Part shown: piece after piece, positions 1 through 12,623 of the stretch
Position numbering within the stretch: position 1 is the first letter of the stretch
How the letters are laid out: every line of letters begins with the position of its first letter
Assembly: GCF_963966145.1 (NCBI RefSeq)
Contig: NC_091046.1
Coordinates: 18,352,001 to 18,416,000, forward strand
Reading direction: 5' to 3'
Length of the DNA: 64,000 nt
From: Tenebrio molitor
Lineage: Eukaryota > Arthropoda > Insecta > Coleoptera > Tenebrionidae
Position numbers and translations under genes: made by a program
The notes under the pieces: model-generated
What the model was told of the DNA's origin: nothing
What the model saw: only the letters and a program-made list of their open reading frames with translations
The model's database searches: none

Positions 1-901
1 TCTTCTCTTTCTTCTCTAACCCACATAACATCTTTTGTATTATGTATTGGGCATGGCAGTGTTAAGTTACGTCCTACATCGGCACCAAATTCTTTTATTT
101 TCAAACCTAAAAAAATATATTGCAATATCTACGTATTAGTGAAAAAAGTCATCAACAAACCTTTTACAACTACAAAACATAAAATGATGCACACAATTGG
201 TACCTTTTTAATGCACATAATTCCATATTTTTACACAAGTTTAATATAAAAAATAATTATTATTTTTAATATTATACAAAACCATGATATCACTTTTTCT
301 TTGGTTACAGATTTACTGTTCTCCTCATTTTTTGTGTACTATAATCATTTCGCAGATTATTTGATTATTATAAATATACAACACCCAAATGTAAATTATT
401 GATCGCCAATGTGATGACACCAAATACCCTAACACCAAACGAACCTTTAATGATGCAGTAGTAAAAACAGAGTAGGTTTGTTTTGGTATAACTGAAACTG
501 ATTGTCACTGTCGATTATGGATGTCAGTATTGTCAGTTGCTGTCACTTTGAGAATTTATCAACCACTCAACCACTGTCTAACTGTCAGCCGTCTTAGCTT
601 CATTAGTGTTAATATCGCTGTGAGATGTGAGCTATTGAGTTTACAGTTCAGTTCTTATTTGTCAAGTTGTGACATAATAATACAGTATGCGTTGTTAAAC
701 TTGGAAATAGTTAACTTCAATTCAAAGATAAAAGTCTTTTCATTAGCACAGGAAATAAGTTGGAGCCACAATGAAATAAGTAAGTAAATTGAATGAAAAA
801 AGCAATATTTTTATTTTTATCAAAATTGTTTAATTAGTTTAATAGTTTCATCTAGATTGTATGAATTTATTTTATTTCTACAACATATTTTCAAATTATG
901 T

Positions 902-1152
902 ACAGTTAGGGATACGGAGTTTCGGGCATCATTTTGCTGTCACTTCAAAAAATTGCGATGTAAATCACTCTTTATTGTCAACGTGAACGTGACATTCAAA
1001 AGTCAAATTTTGAAACTTATTTTCTATCACCTCAATGGCATGTCAATCAAAATCGTCGCAAACGGTAAAATTGAGGTTTAATGTAAAGCCTATTTTACAT
1101 TTTTTGACAGTATATTGACAGTGATGCCCGAAATTCCGTGTCTCGAACTGTA
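902..1152. mobile_element. MITE related to family A (cagttagggatacggag ends)
   Basis: The left end CAGTTAGGGATACGGAG...CGGGCATCA is mirrored by TGATGCCCGAAATTCCGTGT near 1123-1148, with TA at both borders. It is about 250 bp, non-coding, and a diverged sister of family A with the same gross structure. Confidence 0.55.
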
Positions 1153-1420
1153 TGTATATTTCTACTGACTTTTTTGACACTTTTTAATTTCTAACTAACA
1201 TAACTGACATTTAACTGACAAATATGTGTGAACTGGCCTTTATTGAATATAACCCAACTTTTGACTTGATAATGTAATTTCCTTGCTTTTTTGATGTCAG
1301 AATAAAAACTTCAAAGTGATTTTTAACAATTGTCATTTATTAATGACGCTAATGATTGGTTTACATCATTTTTTTTAGAAATATCAAAAAAATGTTGGCC
1401 AAGATTCCGTGTCCGGAATA

Positions 1421-1790
1421 GTACTATGCCGGCCAAAAAATTTTAGCCGCCATTCTTTGTCATTTCAAAAAATCAAATTGTAATCCATACTTTATTGTCA
1501 TCATGATTAGAATGTTATTATGAATGTTATTTTTTGGCTGGTAAATTTCAAAACTCGAAATTATTTTGTCATTTCTACTACACAGAACATTTACCTCAGG
1601 TTATCTATGTACGACTGCTCTAATTTTGTTCATTCATGTCGGATTTTTGGAATATCTGAGCTTCAAACAGTTTAAATTGATTGTCAAAATGACAAGAATT
1701 GAAAGTGGGGTTACGGTTTCTAAAGGTTTATTTACAATTTATGGGAATGTCAAGATAGTGACGGCTAAAATTTTTTGGCCGCCATAGTAC
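1421..1790. mobile_element. MITE family A, complete copy (TIR tatgccggccaaaaaatttt)
   Basis: The 370-bp element has inverted ends (TATGCCGGCCAAAAAATTTT on the left, its near complement on the right). Both ends are bounded by GTAC, with outer TA on each side. No coding capacity. It is the best-preserved copy of a family that recurs at 2372, 4057, 4581, 5929, 39015 and 40240. Confidence 0.75.
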
Positions 1791-2371
1791 TACGTATTTG
1801 ATATTTTTATTTTCATGGACGTGTATTCTACACATTCTACAGGATTATTTAGGTAAGAATACGAATTTACCTGAGGGCAGTAGGCAGCCCAAAAATCATC
1901 AATCAGGGATATCTTTTCGATATACAGGGTGTAACAGAAATAAGTACATTATTTTTAACCAGTAACAGAACGCATCATGATGAACAATTTTTCTATGTAC
2001 CATTTTTTCCAAATCGGCAATTTTGTTTAGCATTTTCCTTGGGCCGTATTTTGATTTCGTAAAAATGCTTAGAAACGGTCGTCACATTTATAGTCACTTC
2101 TGGTCTCCAGTGGCGCGTAGCGAAATTTTTGGAAAATTTTAAACAATTTTAACTCATTAACGAGAACATTTACGAAAAAAAAAAATTTAGAAAAGTTGTT
2201 ACACTTGAATTTTATTATCAGTTAACATTAATGTACTTATTTCTGTTATACGCTGTATAAATAAAACATGTAATTAAGCTAGGTACCTACTTACATTTTT
2301 TAAAAGTTTTCTTGACATTCCACGTTTTACTGGGCTTTGGCTTTGGCCACAGTTTTGGCTTTATCCAATAT

Positions 2372-2512
2372 GTACTATGGCGGCCAAAAAATTTTAGCCG
2401 TCACTATGTTGACATTCACGTAAAGTGTAAATAAACCTTTAGGAACTGTAACCGTAAATGTCAAAAAAATGTTGGCCAAGATTCCGTGTCCGGAATAGTA
2501 CATACCGGGACA
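2372..2512. mobile_element. MITE family A, fragment plus adjoining sister end
   Basis: The left end GTACTATGGCGGCCAAAAAA and about 80 bp of family A are followed by a sister terminus ending ccgtgtccggaatagtac, the same sequence that abuts copy A at 1421. Confidence 0.5.
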
Positions 2513-2514
2513 TT

Positions 2515-2850
2515 TTTTTAACTAGGTTGCCATAAATTTGGTCAAGTTGGAGGCTGTTTCTGTTTCTGGTGACAAACAAAAGATATCCCAAAAATGTAAG
2601 GCAGCAAGTTAATTGTAACAGTTGCAAATGACTAATTTCTCTCTAAGTGATAGATGATTTTTCGTTTCACAATCAATTTTGGTTACTGGTGGCATATTTA
2701 TTTGGATTTAATCTCTCAATTCAAAGTAACCAACCTTAGGCATTCAAAATTACTTTTGAAAATTCTAGTTACACACAACATGAAAAACGTTATTTCCCTA
2801 AAAGTTCGAATTCTAGGGAGTAATTTATTTTTGACACGAGAGTAGTCCAT
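2515..2850. repeat. Fragment of repeat family I (full copy at 34821)
   Basis: Nearly base-for-base the right half of the 0.6-kb element at 34821-35422, from aactaggttgccataaattt to tttttgacacgagagtag. The inverted termini are missing here. Confidence 0.7.
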
Positions 2851-2855
2851 ATTAC

Positions 2856-3112
2856 TGTATTTTCAATTTGGTTGTAGGTCGTAAAATTTTATGGTACTTT
2901 AAGTTAAAGATCTTGCGGGGCTTATAAATCCTAGTTTACCACTAGCAGGTAATATTTTAAGCAGGGTTGTATTGTACATTTTGTATATTTGCATTGTACG
3001 GCAAACGGCACGCGCCGCTTCTCAACCTTTTCAAACCCAACCATTGTGCCCGTTAATCGCTCATAATATGCAATAAAATTTTACGACCTACAACCAAATT
3101 GAGAATACAATA
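2856..3112. mobile_element. Foldback MITE (caatttggttgtaggtcg ends)
   Basis: The 36-bp ends tttcaatttggttgtaggtc and its complement near 3074-3110 enclose about 190 bp of non-coding sequence. Only one complete copy is seen in the window. Confidence 0.65.
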
Positions 3113-3424
3113 CTTATTCCCTATGTTCAATTTTAAAAAACACAGATCAATGCATTGTGAATTGCTATGTAACCAACTATACCGAACACCAGAGATTTTG
3201 AAATAATGTTAAAAATTGTTCCGAATTGATGGAATTGATCTATCATGTGTTGCATTGGAAATGTCACGCACATTTCTAATGCTCTGATTGGATAGAATAA
3301 CTGCGTTAGGTATGTGTATGTATTTCTTCTTCAAACAACTTGACCATTTTGTTAAACTGTCAAGTACTTATTTTCGTTACCTTGGTTACGTGATTACATA
3401 CATGCATTGACCTGACATGCATTA

Positions 3425-3745
3425 TACAGGGTTATTCTAAATGATTGTAGTCGAAGTAGGCGTGAAAACTGAATGTAAAATTTATGGTTGCCGCTCCATA
3501 TAAAAAAACATCAAAATAATGTGAATAAGTGAGTACACTCTGGAGTTAATTTGGGTGCAAAACAACTCAATATTTCTGAATTCAATCGTTAATTTAACAA
3601 AAATAAATAAACATCTCATCACCGCACTTTTCACCTAAAAAATGACAGTGACAGCGACAAAACTGACAGGTCACATGAAAGCGGCAAAAATGTAATAACA
3701 TGGGCATGGCCTACTTCGACTACAATCATTTAGAATAACCCTGTA
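3425..3745. mobile_element. MITE family E, copy 1
   Basis: Ends ACAGGGTTATTCTAAATGAT and its complement (TTTAGAATAACCCTGTA) extend inward through gtagtcgaagtagg. The interior matches 34336-34692 in reverse orientation. Non-coding, about 320 bp. Confidence 0.75.
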
Positions 3746-3818
3746 CATAGCCCATACTTATTCCCTATGTTCAGTTTTAAAAATAAAACTGAACATAGGG
3801 AATAAGTATGGGCTATGT
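3745..3818. repeat. Perfect 74-bp palindrome
   Basis: Two 35-bp arms, beginning acatagcccatacttattcc, are exactly complementary around a 4-base loop. They begin at the right end of MITE E. Part of the arm also occurs once more near 3112. Confidence 0.85.
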
Positions 3819-4056
3819 TCAATGTCAAAAAAATGTCCCGGTAGATAACCTGAGGTATAGTCCGTACGGTGATAGATTGTACGTTTTTAAATTCTAGTTC
3901 CAAAACATAAAGCAGTGAAAAATACTAAACTCTCCTCTCAATTGTTTCACGTTATGTAGAAAACCTTTGTATCCCTGCAGATTAATTCCCGCCACACTAC
4001 TCTCTGGGTCTGTCTTCTGTCAAACAACGTGCAATCTATCAGAGTACGTAGTATAA

Positions 4057-5355
4057 ACGTTCTGTGTAGTAGAAAATGACAAAATAATTTCAAGTTTTGA
4101 AATTTACCACCCAAAAAATGCCAATCATAATCAAAATGTAATCATAATGACAATAAAGCATGGATTACAATTTTTTTTGAAATGACTGAAAAAGACGGCT
4201 AAAATTTTTGGGCGCCGTAGTAGTACTATCGCGGCCAAAATACTTTGGTCGTCAATGTGACATAAATGACATTCAATTGTAAAGCAAACTTTAGGATATT
4301 TAACCTTATTTTTTACTACTGTCAAAATTATTTTAATCTATCAGTGTCATACGGGTGGGGTAAATCCCAGCTGCGGAGGCAGGGTTCAAAAGCAAAAGGT
4401 CAACATGGTCGCGATTTAGACAACCTTCAGAAGCAAGTAAGACGATTCTATATTTATCAAAAACTGAAGGTGCCATATTTTTGACAAGAATAATTTGAAA
4501 TTGTCATGTATATTGACATTAATACTTGATTTACATTTGAAGTGTCAAAAAGTAACGACCAAAGTATTTTGGCCGCGATAGTACTATGCCGGCCAAAAAA
4601 TTTTGGCCGTCATTGTCTGTCAATTCAAAAAAAAAAAATTGTAATCCGTACTTTATTGTCATCATGATTACCGTCTTTCAAAAGTCAAAATTATTTTGTC
4701 ATTTCTACTACACAGAACGTTTATATATTATACCTCAGGTTATCTATGTACGATTGCTCTAATTTTGTTTTTTCACTACTAGTCTCAGAAGGCGTCATTA
4801 TTGACTCTCGAACCGACCCCAGAAGTAGAATTTCTCTCCCAAGGTTAATAATAATTTTCATTATTAACCAAGGTCAATAATGAGCAGCCGTCACCTAGCA
4901 ACGAAAGATTTTCTTTGATTTTATTGGTTAACGTAGACAGACGATTTTTAATTTTCATAGCAACCGTTGAAAAATGAGAACTCGGATCGTCGCATCGGAC
5001 AAACAAATTTAATTAATAATTATTATTAGAAAGGGTTTTAACGGATCTAGTAGTGAAAAAAATAATATATACACCACGCTAGAGAAGACAATTTTAAGCC
5101 TCGCTTCTTTATTCCCCTCGAAGCTTCGCTTCTCGGGGAATAAACTACCTCGGCTTAAAAAAATGTCTTCTCTACCTTGGCGTATAACATACTATTATTC
5201 ATGTCGGATTTTTGGAATATCTGAGCTTCAAACAGTTTAAATTGATTGTCAAAATGACAAGAATCGAAAGTGGGGTTACGATTCCTAAAGGTTTATTTAC
5301 ACTTTACTTGAATGTCAAGAAAGTGACGGCCTAAATTTTTTGGCCGCCATAGTAC
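4057..5355. mobile_element. Chain of three family A MITEs sharing GTAC borders
   Basis: A truncated minus-oriented copy (4057-4226) is joined at GTAC 4223-4226 to a variant with ends TATCGCGGCCAAAATACTTT (4223-4584). That is joined at GTAC 4581-4584 to a standard copy ending at GTAC 5352-5355. The last copy is split by the composite foldback element at 4769-5197. All are non-coding. Confidence 0.7.
4769..5197. mobile_element. Composite foldback MITE family B, copy 1 (nested in MITE A)
   Basis: It contains two adjacent foldbacks. One runs from cactactagtctcag to ctagtagtg; the other is a near-perfect hairpin of ccacgctagagaagacaatt with gaagcttcg at its centre. It interrupts the family A sequence between ctctaattttgtt and ttcatgtcggattttt. 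Copies recur at 46741 (reverse) and 61803. Confidence 0.75.
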
Positions 5356-5430
5356 CTAAACAAAAATGCGATCTTACACAAACGACATACACAAAGAACG
5401 GCAAGAAATTTGAACAATGCATAGTATTGG

Positions 5431-5930
5431 ATGATTCAAAATGATTGTGGATAAATATGGCAGCTATTTAGGAAAATTTATGTGGCAACTGTGTGGGTGG
5501 GATAGAGTTGACATTTGTATGACATTTCATAGGCGTGCGTTTGATTTTTTTTGTACCATTGCACGTTGCCATGACAATTTTCAAAATTGCACGACTATGA
5601 ACTGTCAAAGAAATGTAATTCTATCCTACCCATACAGTTGCCACCACAGGTTGCCACATCAATTTTCGCATATATATAGTTGCCATACTCATAAACTTGA
5701 TGACGACAAGGCAAACGATTATGTACAGTGGCGGTTATTAATTGGGAAACACCGGCCTAATCTAGTTTACTGGATATTTCTAATATTTGATAGTGTAAGC
5801 GTTATGTCATGAACTCTTGTCACCCATGTCATCGTTCAGACTGTCGCAGCCGATGTTGATATGTCAATAACATTGTCAAAGTGACAAGCAATTTACAATA
5901 GAAAAATGTTGGTGTTTCCAAATTAATGCC
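5431..5930. repeat. Fragment of family I followed by MITE family J copy
   Basis: 5431-5650 matches the left part of family I (attgtggataaatatggc). 5726-5930 matches MITE J (cagtggcggttattaattgg ... ggtgtttcc), whose full copy is at 32851-33075. Confidence 0.65.
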
Positions 5931-6215
5931 GGCCAAAAAATTTTTGCCGTCATTTTGTCATTTCAAAAATAAAAATTGTAATCCATACTTTATTGTCATT
6001 ATGATTACCGTCTTGATTATGATTGGTATTTTTTGGGTGGTAAATTTCAAAACTCGAAATTATTTTGGCATTTTCCGTACACAGAACGTTTACCTCAGGT
6101 TATCTATGTACGACTACTCTAATTTTGTTCATCTGAGACTGAGCTTTAAACAGTTTAAATTGATTGGCAGGATAACAATAAGCGTGTTAAAATGACAAGA
6201 ATCGAAAGTGGGGTA
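5931..6215. mobile_element. MITE family A, right-truncated copy
   Basis: Begins gccggccaaaaaatttttgc directly at the end of MITE J and runs through the family A interior to aagaatcgaaagtggggt. The right terminus is lost. Confidence 0.65.
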
Positions 6216-6390
6216 CGGTGGTAAAGTTTGATTTACAAGGGTCTCCAATACCATACAAATCCAGGACCGTATATACCGCCAGTTATGATTTACAGCTGGT
6301 TGTTTGCGGTAAGCGACTATTGTCAATCAGGAATTATGTTTATTATGACCCATCGAGGCTCGTCGTCATAAATTACTCACATTTTGGTAC

Positions 6391-6699
6391 CAAAAATTAT
6401 GGTAATTGTTCACTTTAACTACACTGGAATTTTTGCGTTTTTTCTGACTAGACAGACTCAGGGCGTCCTCCTAGATCGTGTCCCACCATTCAAACCTTGT
6501 ACAAATGCCTTTTTTTTCTCTCTTGTTGTGTTTCAAGGTCGCGCCAAGTCTTAGTATAACTAAAGGGTAAGGAAAATTTTCATTTGCACAAGGTTTGACT
6601 GGTGGGAAACGATGTAGGAGGACGTCCTGAGGCTGTTTAGCCAGAAAAAACGCGAAAATTCCAGAAGTAGTTAAAGTGAACAATTACCAAAATTATGAT
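6391..6699. mobile_element. Foldback MITE (tggtaattgttcactttaac ends)
   Basis: Inverted ends of about 45 bp (ggtaattgttcactttaact / agttaaagtgaacaattacc) surround a 200-bp interior that is itself partly self-complementary (gggcgtcctcctag / taggaggacgtcct). Non-coding. Confidence 0.7.
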
Positions 6700-7218
6700 G
6701 TCAATTAATGTGAAAAAATATTATAGGCACTCTTTCTAGTCATAATCTTTACCTAAATTAAATTTATGTACAACGAATAAGAACCGCACGGTTCATTTGC
6801 TATTTAAATCCAGTTCAAAAGGAATTGTGTGGTAAATATTGATATAAAAACCGTTTAATATTATAAGCAGACCTATTCCGTGAAGGAAGAATGCAGTAGC
6901 ACTAACAAACCGAGGTTTAATGTTAGGAAAAGTTGGTAAATCAAATATAAAAAAACAGAATGTGTCGTAAAGGCGCACGATAGAAGTGAAACTTTTGTAT
7001 TACAGGGAAACATTGTAATTATTCTTCAATCACTTTTAAATAGCATATTCACAACAAAATTGTATATTTTAATGAAGAAAATAAATTATAAACAACGATA
7101 ACACTAAACAATATCGAAATGCGTAACTCATTGTTCATTTTTAAGCCTCCAAATTAAAGAGAGGACATTATCGATAAAATATTAGCGCAAATGTTGTGCG
7201 AGACACTGCTCCCACTCG

Positions 7219-7476
7219 GCGAGAATGCATCTAGCGCGTGGCCCAAGCACGCTCCGCCGCTAACTCTTTAAGCGCGTATTTTAATAAATATTGAAAATTA
7301 AAACGCCGACTACACCTGACCTGACCTGACCTGAAAAATGATGTGACAGCGTCCTTATATCGAAAAGAACTATTATTTTGCACGTTTGAACCTGATATTT
7401 GGGGCCGCCACAATTTCTGATCACGCGCCGGCGCAGCTGTGCCAGTGCTTTGGCTACGCGCTAAATGCATTCTCGC
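7219..7476. mobile_element. 258-bp MITE with 9-bp target duplication
   Basis: Ends GCGAGAATGCATCTAGCGCG and its near complement ...GCGCTAAATGCATTCTCGC are flanked by TCCCACTCG (7210-7218) and TCCCAGTCG (7477-7485), a 9-bp direct repeat with one difference. CCTGA is repeated four times inside (about 7314-7333). The 9-bp duplication is typical of Mutator-like elements; assignment is inferred. Confidence 0.7.
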
Positions 7477-8028
7477 TCCCAGTCGACCCGATAGTGTTTA
7501 CCCCCACCACTTTTCGTCACACAAAAAGGTTGCCGATCAGAATTTCAAGACCCTCCCATAAAAAGTTTCACTTCAAAAACTATTTTTTAAAAATACATAA
7601 AAGCGAATACTTAATACAATTTAGAAGTCCATATTTTATTGTCTTAGTGTTGGTTAAAAATAGTACAAATTTCAAACAAATACACGGTGGACCATCGTGT
7701 AGCATATTCTCAATAAACCATATTTCTAATAATCCTAGAAATTTGAATTTTGCGGTCAATAATCTAGATTGAAAGTACTACAACATGAATTTTTTATTTC
7801 GAACATTATGCGGTGTTCTTGCTACAATTTTTTTTATTACCAAAATGAATTTTCTAGTACATATTACAGTTATCATTAAAGGTGCGCGTTTAGGTTTTTT
7901 TTACTATACTTTTGTTTCTTCGATTCTTAATTTTTTGTCAGATGTGGTTTTGAGAAATACCTACGTTTAAAAACTCTCCTGTTTTAATTAATGCAGTCGT
8001 GTCAGTTTTTTTTTTGAGGATCTACGTA

Positions 8029-8242
8029 TAGTTGACTCAAGTTGCAAAAAACCACTTGTCATTTGCAACAGCATTTTTTTCATATTTTTGAACCAAATAG
8101 AGGCACAAAGGGACCAGAAAATCATAGTTTGGGTTGAATATTTTCCATATAAGTACAGTTTTAAAGTAATTTCAAATGACCAATGCCATAAAAGTGCTGT
8201 TGCAAATGCAAAGTGGTTTTTTGCAACTTGCGTCAACTTTAT
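8029..8242. mobile_element. MITE family D, copy 1
   Basis: Inverted ends gttgactcaagttgcaaaaa / tttttgcaacttgcgtcaac, with extended complementarity through catttgcaacagca. About 210 bp. The same element is at 16926-17137. Confidence 0.75.
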
Positions 8243-11200
8243 ACGAGTATATTTGTAATGATATTGTATGTGACATTAATCTTGAAATAATGATTGGTTA
8301 TCGGTGAAAAGCGGATGGCGGCGCGGCGCCAATGCGCAATGGACCGCTTGAGTTACCTTTGACATTTAACCAGCTTGAGCCGGGCCAAATGTGTTATCTT
8401 GCCGACTTACGATTAATGTCGTCACAGAGTGTTGCACTAATGCAACACGATTGTTATCTATCCCACATATTTCATTTAATTTAATATATTTATAAGTACG
8501 ATTCCAATAAATGCTAATTAGAATAACATAGAAATAAAAAAAAATATATGTATTTACAATGTCAATTGACGTTTTAACTATCCTTGAACATGGTTTACGA
8601 TTTATACATTGCCTTATACTTCAGCGTTTTAAATTTATTTTGCGCCAATAAATTACTGTTTCACAACTGCAAATTCAGTGGAAGAGTAAAATTATGAGCC
8701 AAGTTTCCTTGACTAAAATTTAAATTGTTACAAAGTTGAGATAATATTGTCGTGAAAAAATATGAACGAAAGTGCATGACAAATTATTTTTTTTATGTTA
8801 AACATACATGCTTACAGTAAATATTGTGAAATATTTTGATTTCACATTTTTTGTTGTTTTACTTATAGTTATAACTTTTTCTCATTTTATTATTATATTT
8901 AGGTATAATTATTGATTATAAATAGTGCTACTTTTATTACGTTGACTTAGGATGTACCGATTTTAGTTTAATATTGGATATTGGTATATACCTGGTGCGA
9001 ATCTGTAACAGAAATAACTAATTAAATTCCCAAAACACACCAAACCTTTTATTAAGTGTTGACACGTGTTTTGCCAGCCATTCGCATCCTCAAACAATGA
9101 AAAGACTAACTAAATAATTACAGAAGTTAGTTAGTCTTTTTGATCGTTTTAATGTTACGTTTTTACAGTTTTAAGTAGTTTGATAAAATTATTTACAAGA
9201 TTAGCGTAACAGTAGAACATTGCAGTGTAAACACTTTGACCAGTACTTCAAATGATTACAGTACCTAATTGATATAATTTGTATTAACATTGTTTTTGAA
9301 ATAAAATTAATGGATTTGAAAAAATTGCTATTATCTGCCGCTTTTTACACAAAAAATAATTTGAAAGTTATAAAAGGTGATGGTAACTTCTTACAAGTAT
9401 GTATGTTTAAAAATATACCTGTTATATTGCTTTTTAGTAAAACTTTCAGGCTTGTGTTACTCATAATTTTATTAATATTAAATGGTGAATAAAAAGACGA
9501 AGGTTTGCATTAATTAAAGAAATTGATAACGTCTTGAACGATTATGGTACGATGTTTTATCTGCCGTTTTAGTAAGCTGTAGACCCAGTGCTCGTCGATC
9601 AATAGGGTTTCGTCTCGACGCCTGGATCGGGTACACCCGCAGATTCGCACCTTACTCGAATCGTTGTTGTGAACATAGCAGTACTCGTTTTTCGCATCGG
9701 CGGTAAAATGGATTTAAAAACGTATTTCATTAGTTTTGTTGCACCATTTATCATTAAATAAAACATAAATCAAGCATAAGTCAAAGGTTCTGCGTATACA
9801 AAATTAGTGTTAGAAGTACACAGTTAATAATGTGGCTATTTTAAAAACAAATCTAGACGTATTTAGATCTTTGCAGAATTTGTATATTTATGAAAGAAGT
9901 GACCAGTGCACAATATTGTTTATTTTTTGAGACTACTGAAAGGCATCATCTCCCGATTATTTTCATTTCACGTAGGTACACACCTATTTTTAGTTTATGA
10001 TTGTAGAAATATTGCTTATGTTAGTTTTAAGTAATATGTATGTATTAATTTGGTTTTATATGTAAATAAAACATTTTTTAACAACAATCACTTCAGCTTA
10101 TGAATGTAACTTTTAAATGTTTCTTATTTTTCATTTTTTTTTTTACCAAAAGCAAGTCCATAGAACGAACGATAAGTATTTTTGTTTCATGATGTGGAAC
10201 GTGTTTAATTTGATAGTATTAGCAATATTTTAATTATTGGCTAAGTATATAACTAAGTATTAGATACAGTTTTTTGGGTCAGTTATGCAGTTTTCTAATT
10301 TGAACAATGTTTAACATCATATTTTATCTACCAAGTTGTCGTACAAAAATGTGTAATTATATTCGACATTTATATTAATTGATTTTACTAATTTTGCCAT
10401 AAATACACTACAAATTTAATGATATGTTTATTTATTTGTTATATTGTTGATATACATTTATTTAAACTTTTCCATGTAATATAATCAAAATGATTCATTA
10501 ATCATTATGTGTTTACCGTCTAGATCTAGAAGATATACCTATTAGGTCACATATTGTGATCTGACATTTGCGATCAAACTTGGTAGAGTATTTTTACACA
10601 GAGGTAGAGAACTAACCGAAATTATTTTTTTTTAATACAGGCAAACCGTTCAGGGTTTGACATCTGAAGTAAGGGTATCAATACATAATTTGATCGTGAA
10701 GTAATTTTATGAGTAAAATTGTTAGATTTGTTAGTACTTAGTTAATTCATTTATAAACCTATATAGGGAACATAATTTAATCCTGTAAAAGCATCAAAAT
10801 CGAATTATTTAGTTCACTAACGATATAGTTTTATCTTTAATCTTTCTATCTCAGTTGTTAAGTTTTAAAGAAATAGATACTGGTATAGGTTGTACATAAT
10901 TATTTAAAATCAAATGCAGGTTAAAGCCTAACATAGTGCTGATCGATAATTAGGATTATCAAATAACATTAGTAGGTCTTCGACCAATTTTATATCTAGT
11001 TCTAATTCAGTTGTCACAACCTAAAGTTAGGTATCACCTTATTTTAATTATCTAACGAACCTGTGACTTGTGTGGAGAACATTTAAAAAATACTCCGTAA
11101 GTAATATAACGTAAATTTGGAAGTAAAAATTCTTTAACATGTTGGATGGTTGTATTTCGAATTATTAAATTCTAATTCAACTGCAACAACAGCAACAATT

Positions 11201-11268
11201 TTAGTGCAATAGATTTATTGAAATTTGCAGCGTGTGTAATGCATATACATACAGACATGTATGTATGT
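8243..11268. other. Gene-free stretch upstream of rdgB
   Basis: AT-rich sequence with no supported coding region and no recognised transposon ends. The only GC-richer islands are 8310-8440 and 9560-9710. A possible non-coding rdgB exon in the second is discussed as a finding. Confidence 0.4.
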
Positions 11269-12034
11269 ATACCGGGAGTTATGGAAGTCCACATAATAAA
11301 TTTAACTACAAATAGGACTCGTTCAAATAAAAAAGTTGCTATTTCCGGACGAGGCGATAGCCGAGTCTGAATTGAAGATGAGCCCGCAAAAACTTTTTAG
11401 GTACGTGTTACAAACAACATTTTTTTTATCAAAGCTTCCAAAAACACATTCAAACCTCTTATTATGTATGATTTGTGATCAGAACAAATATTTCTCGAAA
11501 AGAGTGAACTTTTAATTACTATGCCAACTTTTAATTTTATTACTATGCCACCATATTAACCAGATTGTTGTGTTGAACCATTATGTTTTATTTACCTTAA
11601 TAATCCGGAAAAGTTGTCTTGGCAACTTTTTGGAATTGAGTCCGGAAAAGACTCATTTTAGGGACTCAAAAGAGTTCGTAAAATAGCAATTTTTGGGAGC
11701 ATATACAAAAAACCGTTATTTATCATATTTTCCGCAAATTTTTCAAAACGAAGTTAAAATTAAATATAATTTGAACACTAAATTCATACCCGCTGATGTG
11801 TTTACATATTCACTGATAACGAAGCACGATTAAAATACTCGAATGAAAAACAGTAAAAACTGTTAGTATTAGAAAAGCGTTCTTTCTTCAAAACAACTGT
11901 AAACTTTTTATCGCACAAAAATATTTTGACTGACTTTTTCGTTTCAATTGATTTATTATCCCATGATCGAAGTGCTAAATTAGGGGTTCTGTTGGTAATT
12001 AAATTTATTAGGTGGATTTCCATAACACCCGGTA
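11269..12034. mobile_element. MITE with accgggtgttatgga-type ends
   Basis: Left accgggagttatggaagtcc and right ggatttccataacacccggt are inverted over about 36 bp with TA outside. 766 bp, no coding capacity seen. A single left-end fragment of similar type occurs at 34255. Confidence 0.65.
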
Positions 12035-12135
12035 TACTTGTACATACACGAGGCAGTTGAAATTTGCGTGACCGTAAAATTTAGTTGTCCAAAATTGCTG
12101 AAGAAAAATGCGGGAGAAATTCTTTGAATTCATTA

Positions 12136-12345
12136 GTGTCCAAAAAAAAAAGACGAGTCCATAGCTCCCTCATTTATCACAGGATTTTAATTATCTATAC
12201 ACCAAATTAAATAGTTGTGAATAGACTAAAAAATGGCCTACTAAGTTCACGTAAAGCCCCAAGGGTTTCAAGGTTAAATTGTCAAAATATTTTTTTTTCA
12301 AAGGCGGACACATTTTTATTCTGAAAACTACAATGTATCAAGGAG
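12136..12345. repeat. One arm of foldback family U
   Basis: Matches the left arm of 57551-58231 (gtccaaaaaaaaaagacgag ... atttaattatctatacacc). The opposite arm is absent. Confidence 0.65.
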
Positions 12346-12623
12346 TATAGAATAATAGGGAGGGGACATAAGCTAGGAACACCTTATTTGTGGTTGATTT
12401 GATATTTTCTTCTTATTATTATTATTTCTTAACTTTGTCGCTTCGTTGTTGATACATATTTCGGGTTAAATTTAGGTCTGAATTTTTCATTATTTATTTC
12501 GCAAAAAATAAAAAATACAATTATTGGGCTGGACATCAGATTGCGATTCTGTTAGGAACTTGAAATTTTAATTTAATCACAACGATTTAATTTAAAATTA
12601 ATGTATATCAATATCATTTACAG

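Noticed and set aside
1..850. Frame at 521-787 and neighbouring sequence
   Set aside because: Low-complexity AT-rich sequence without codon or domain signals; nothing recognised in this stretch.
7386..7772. 128-codon frame
   Set aside because: It starts within the 9-bp-duplication MITE and continues into AT-rich sequence with no recognisable domain.
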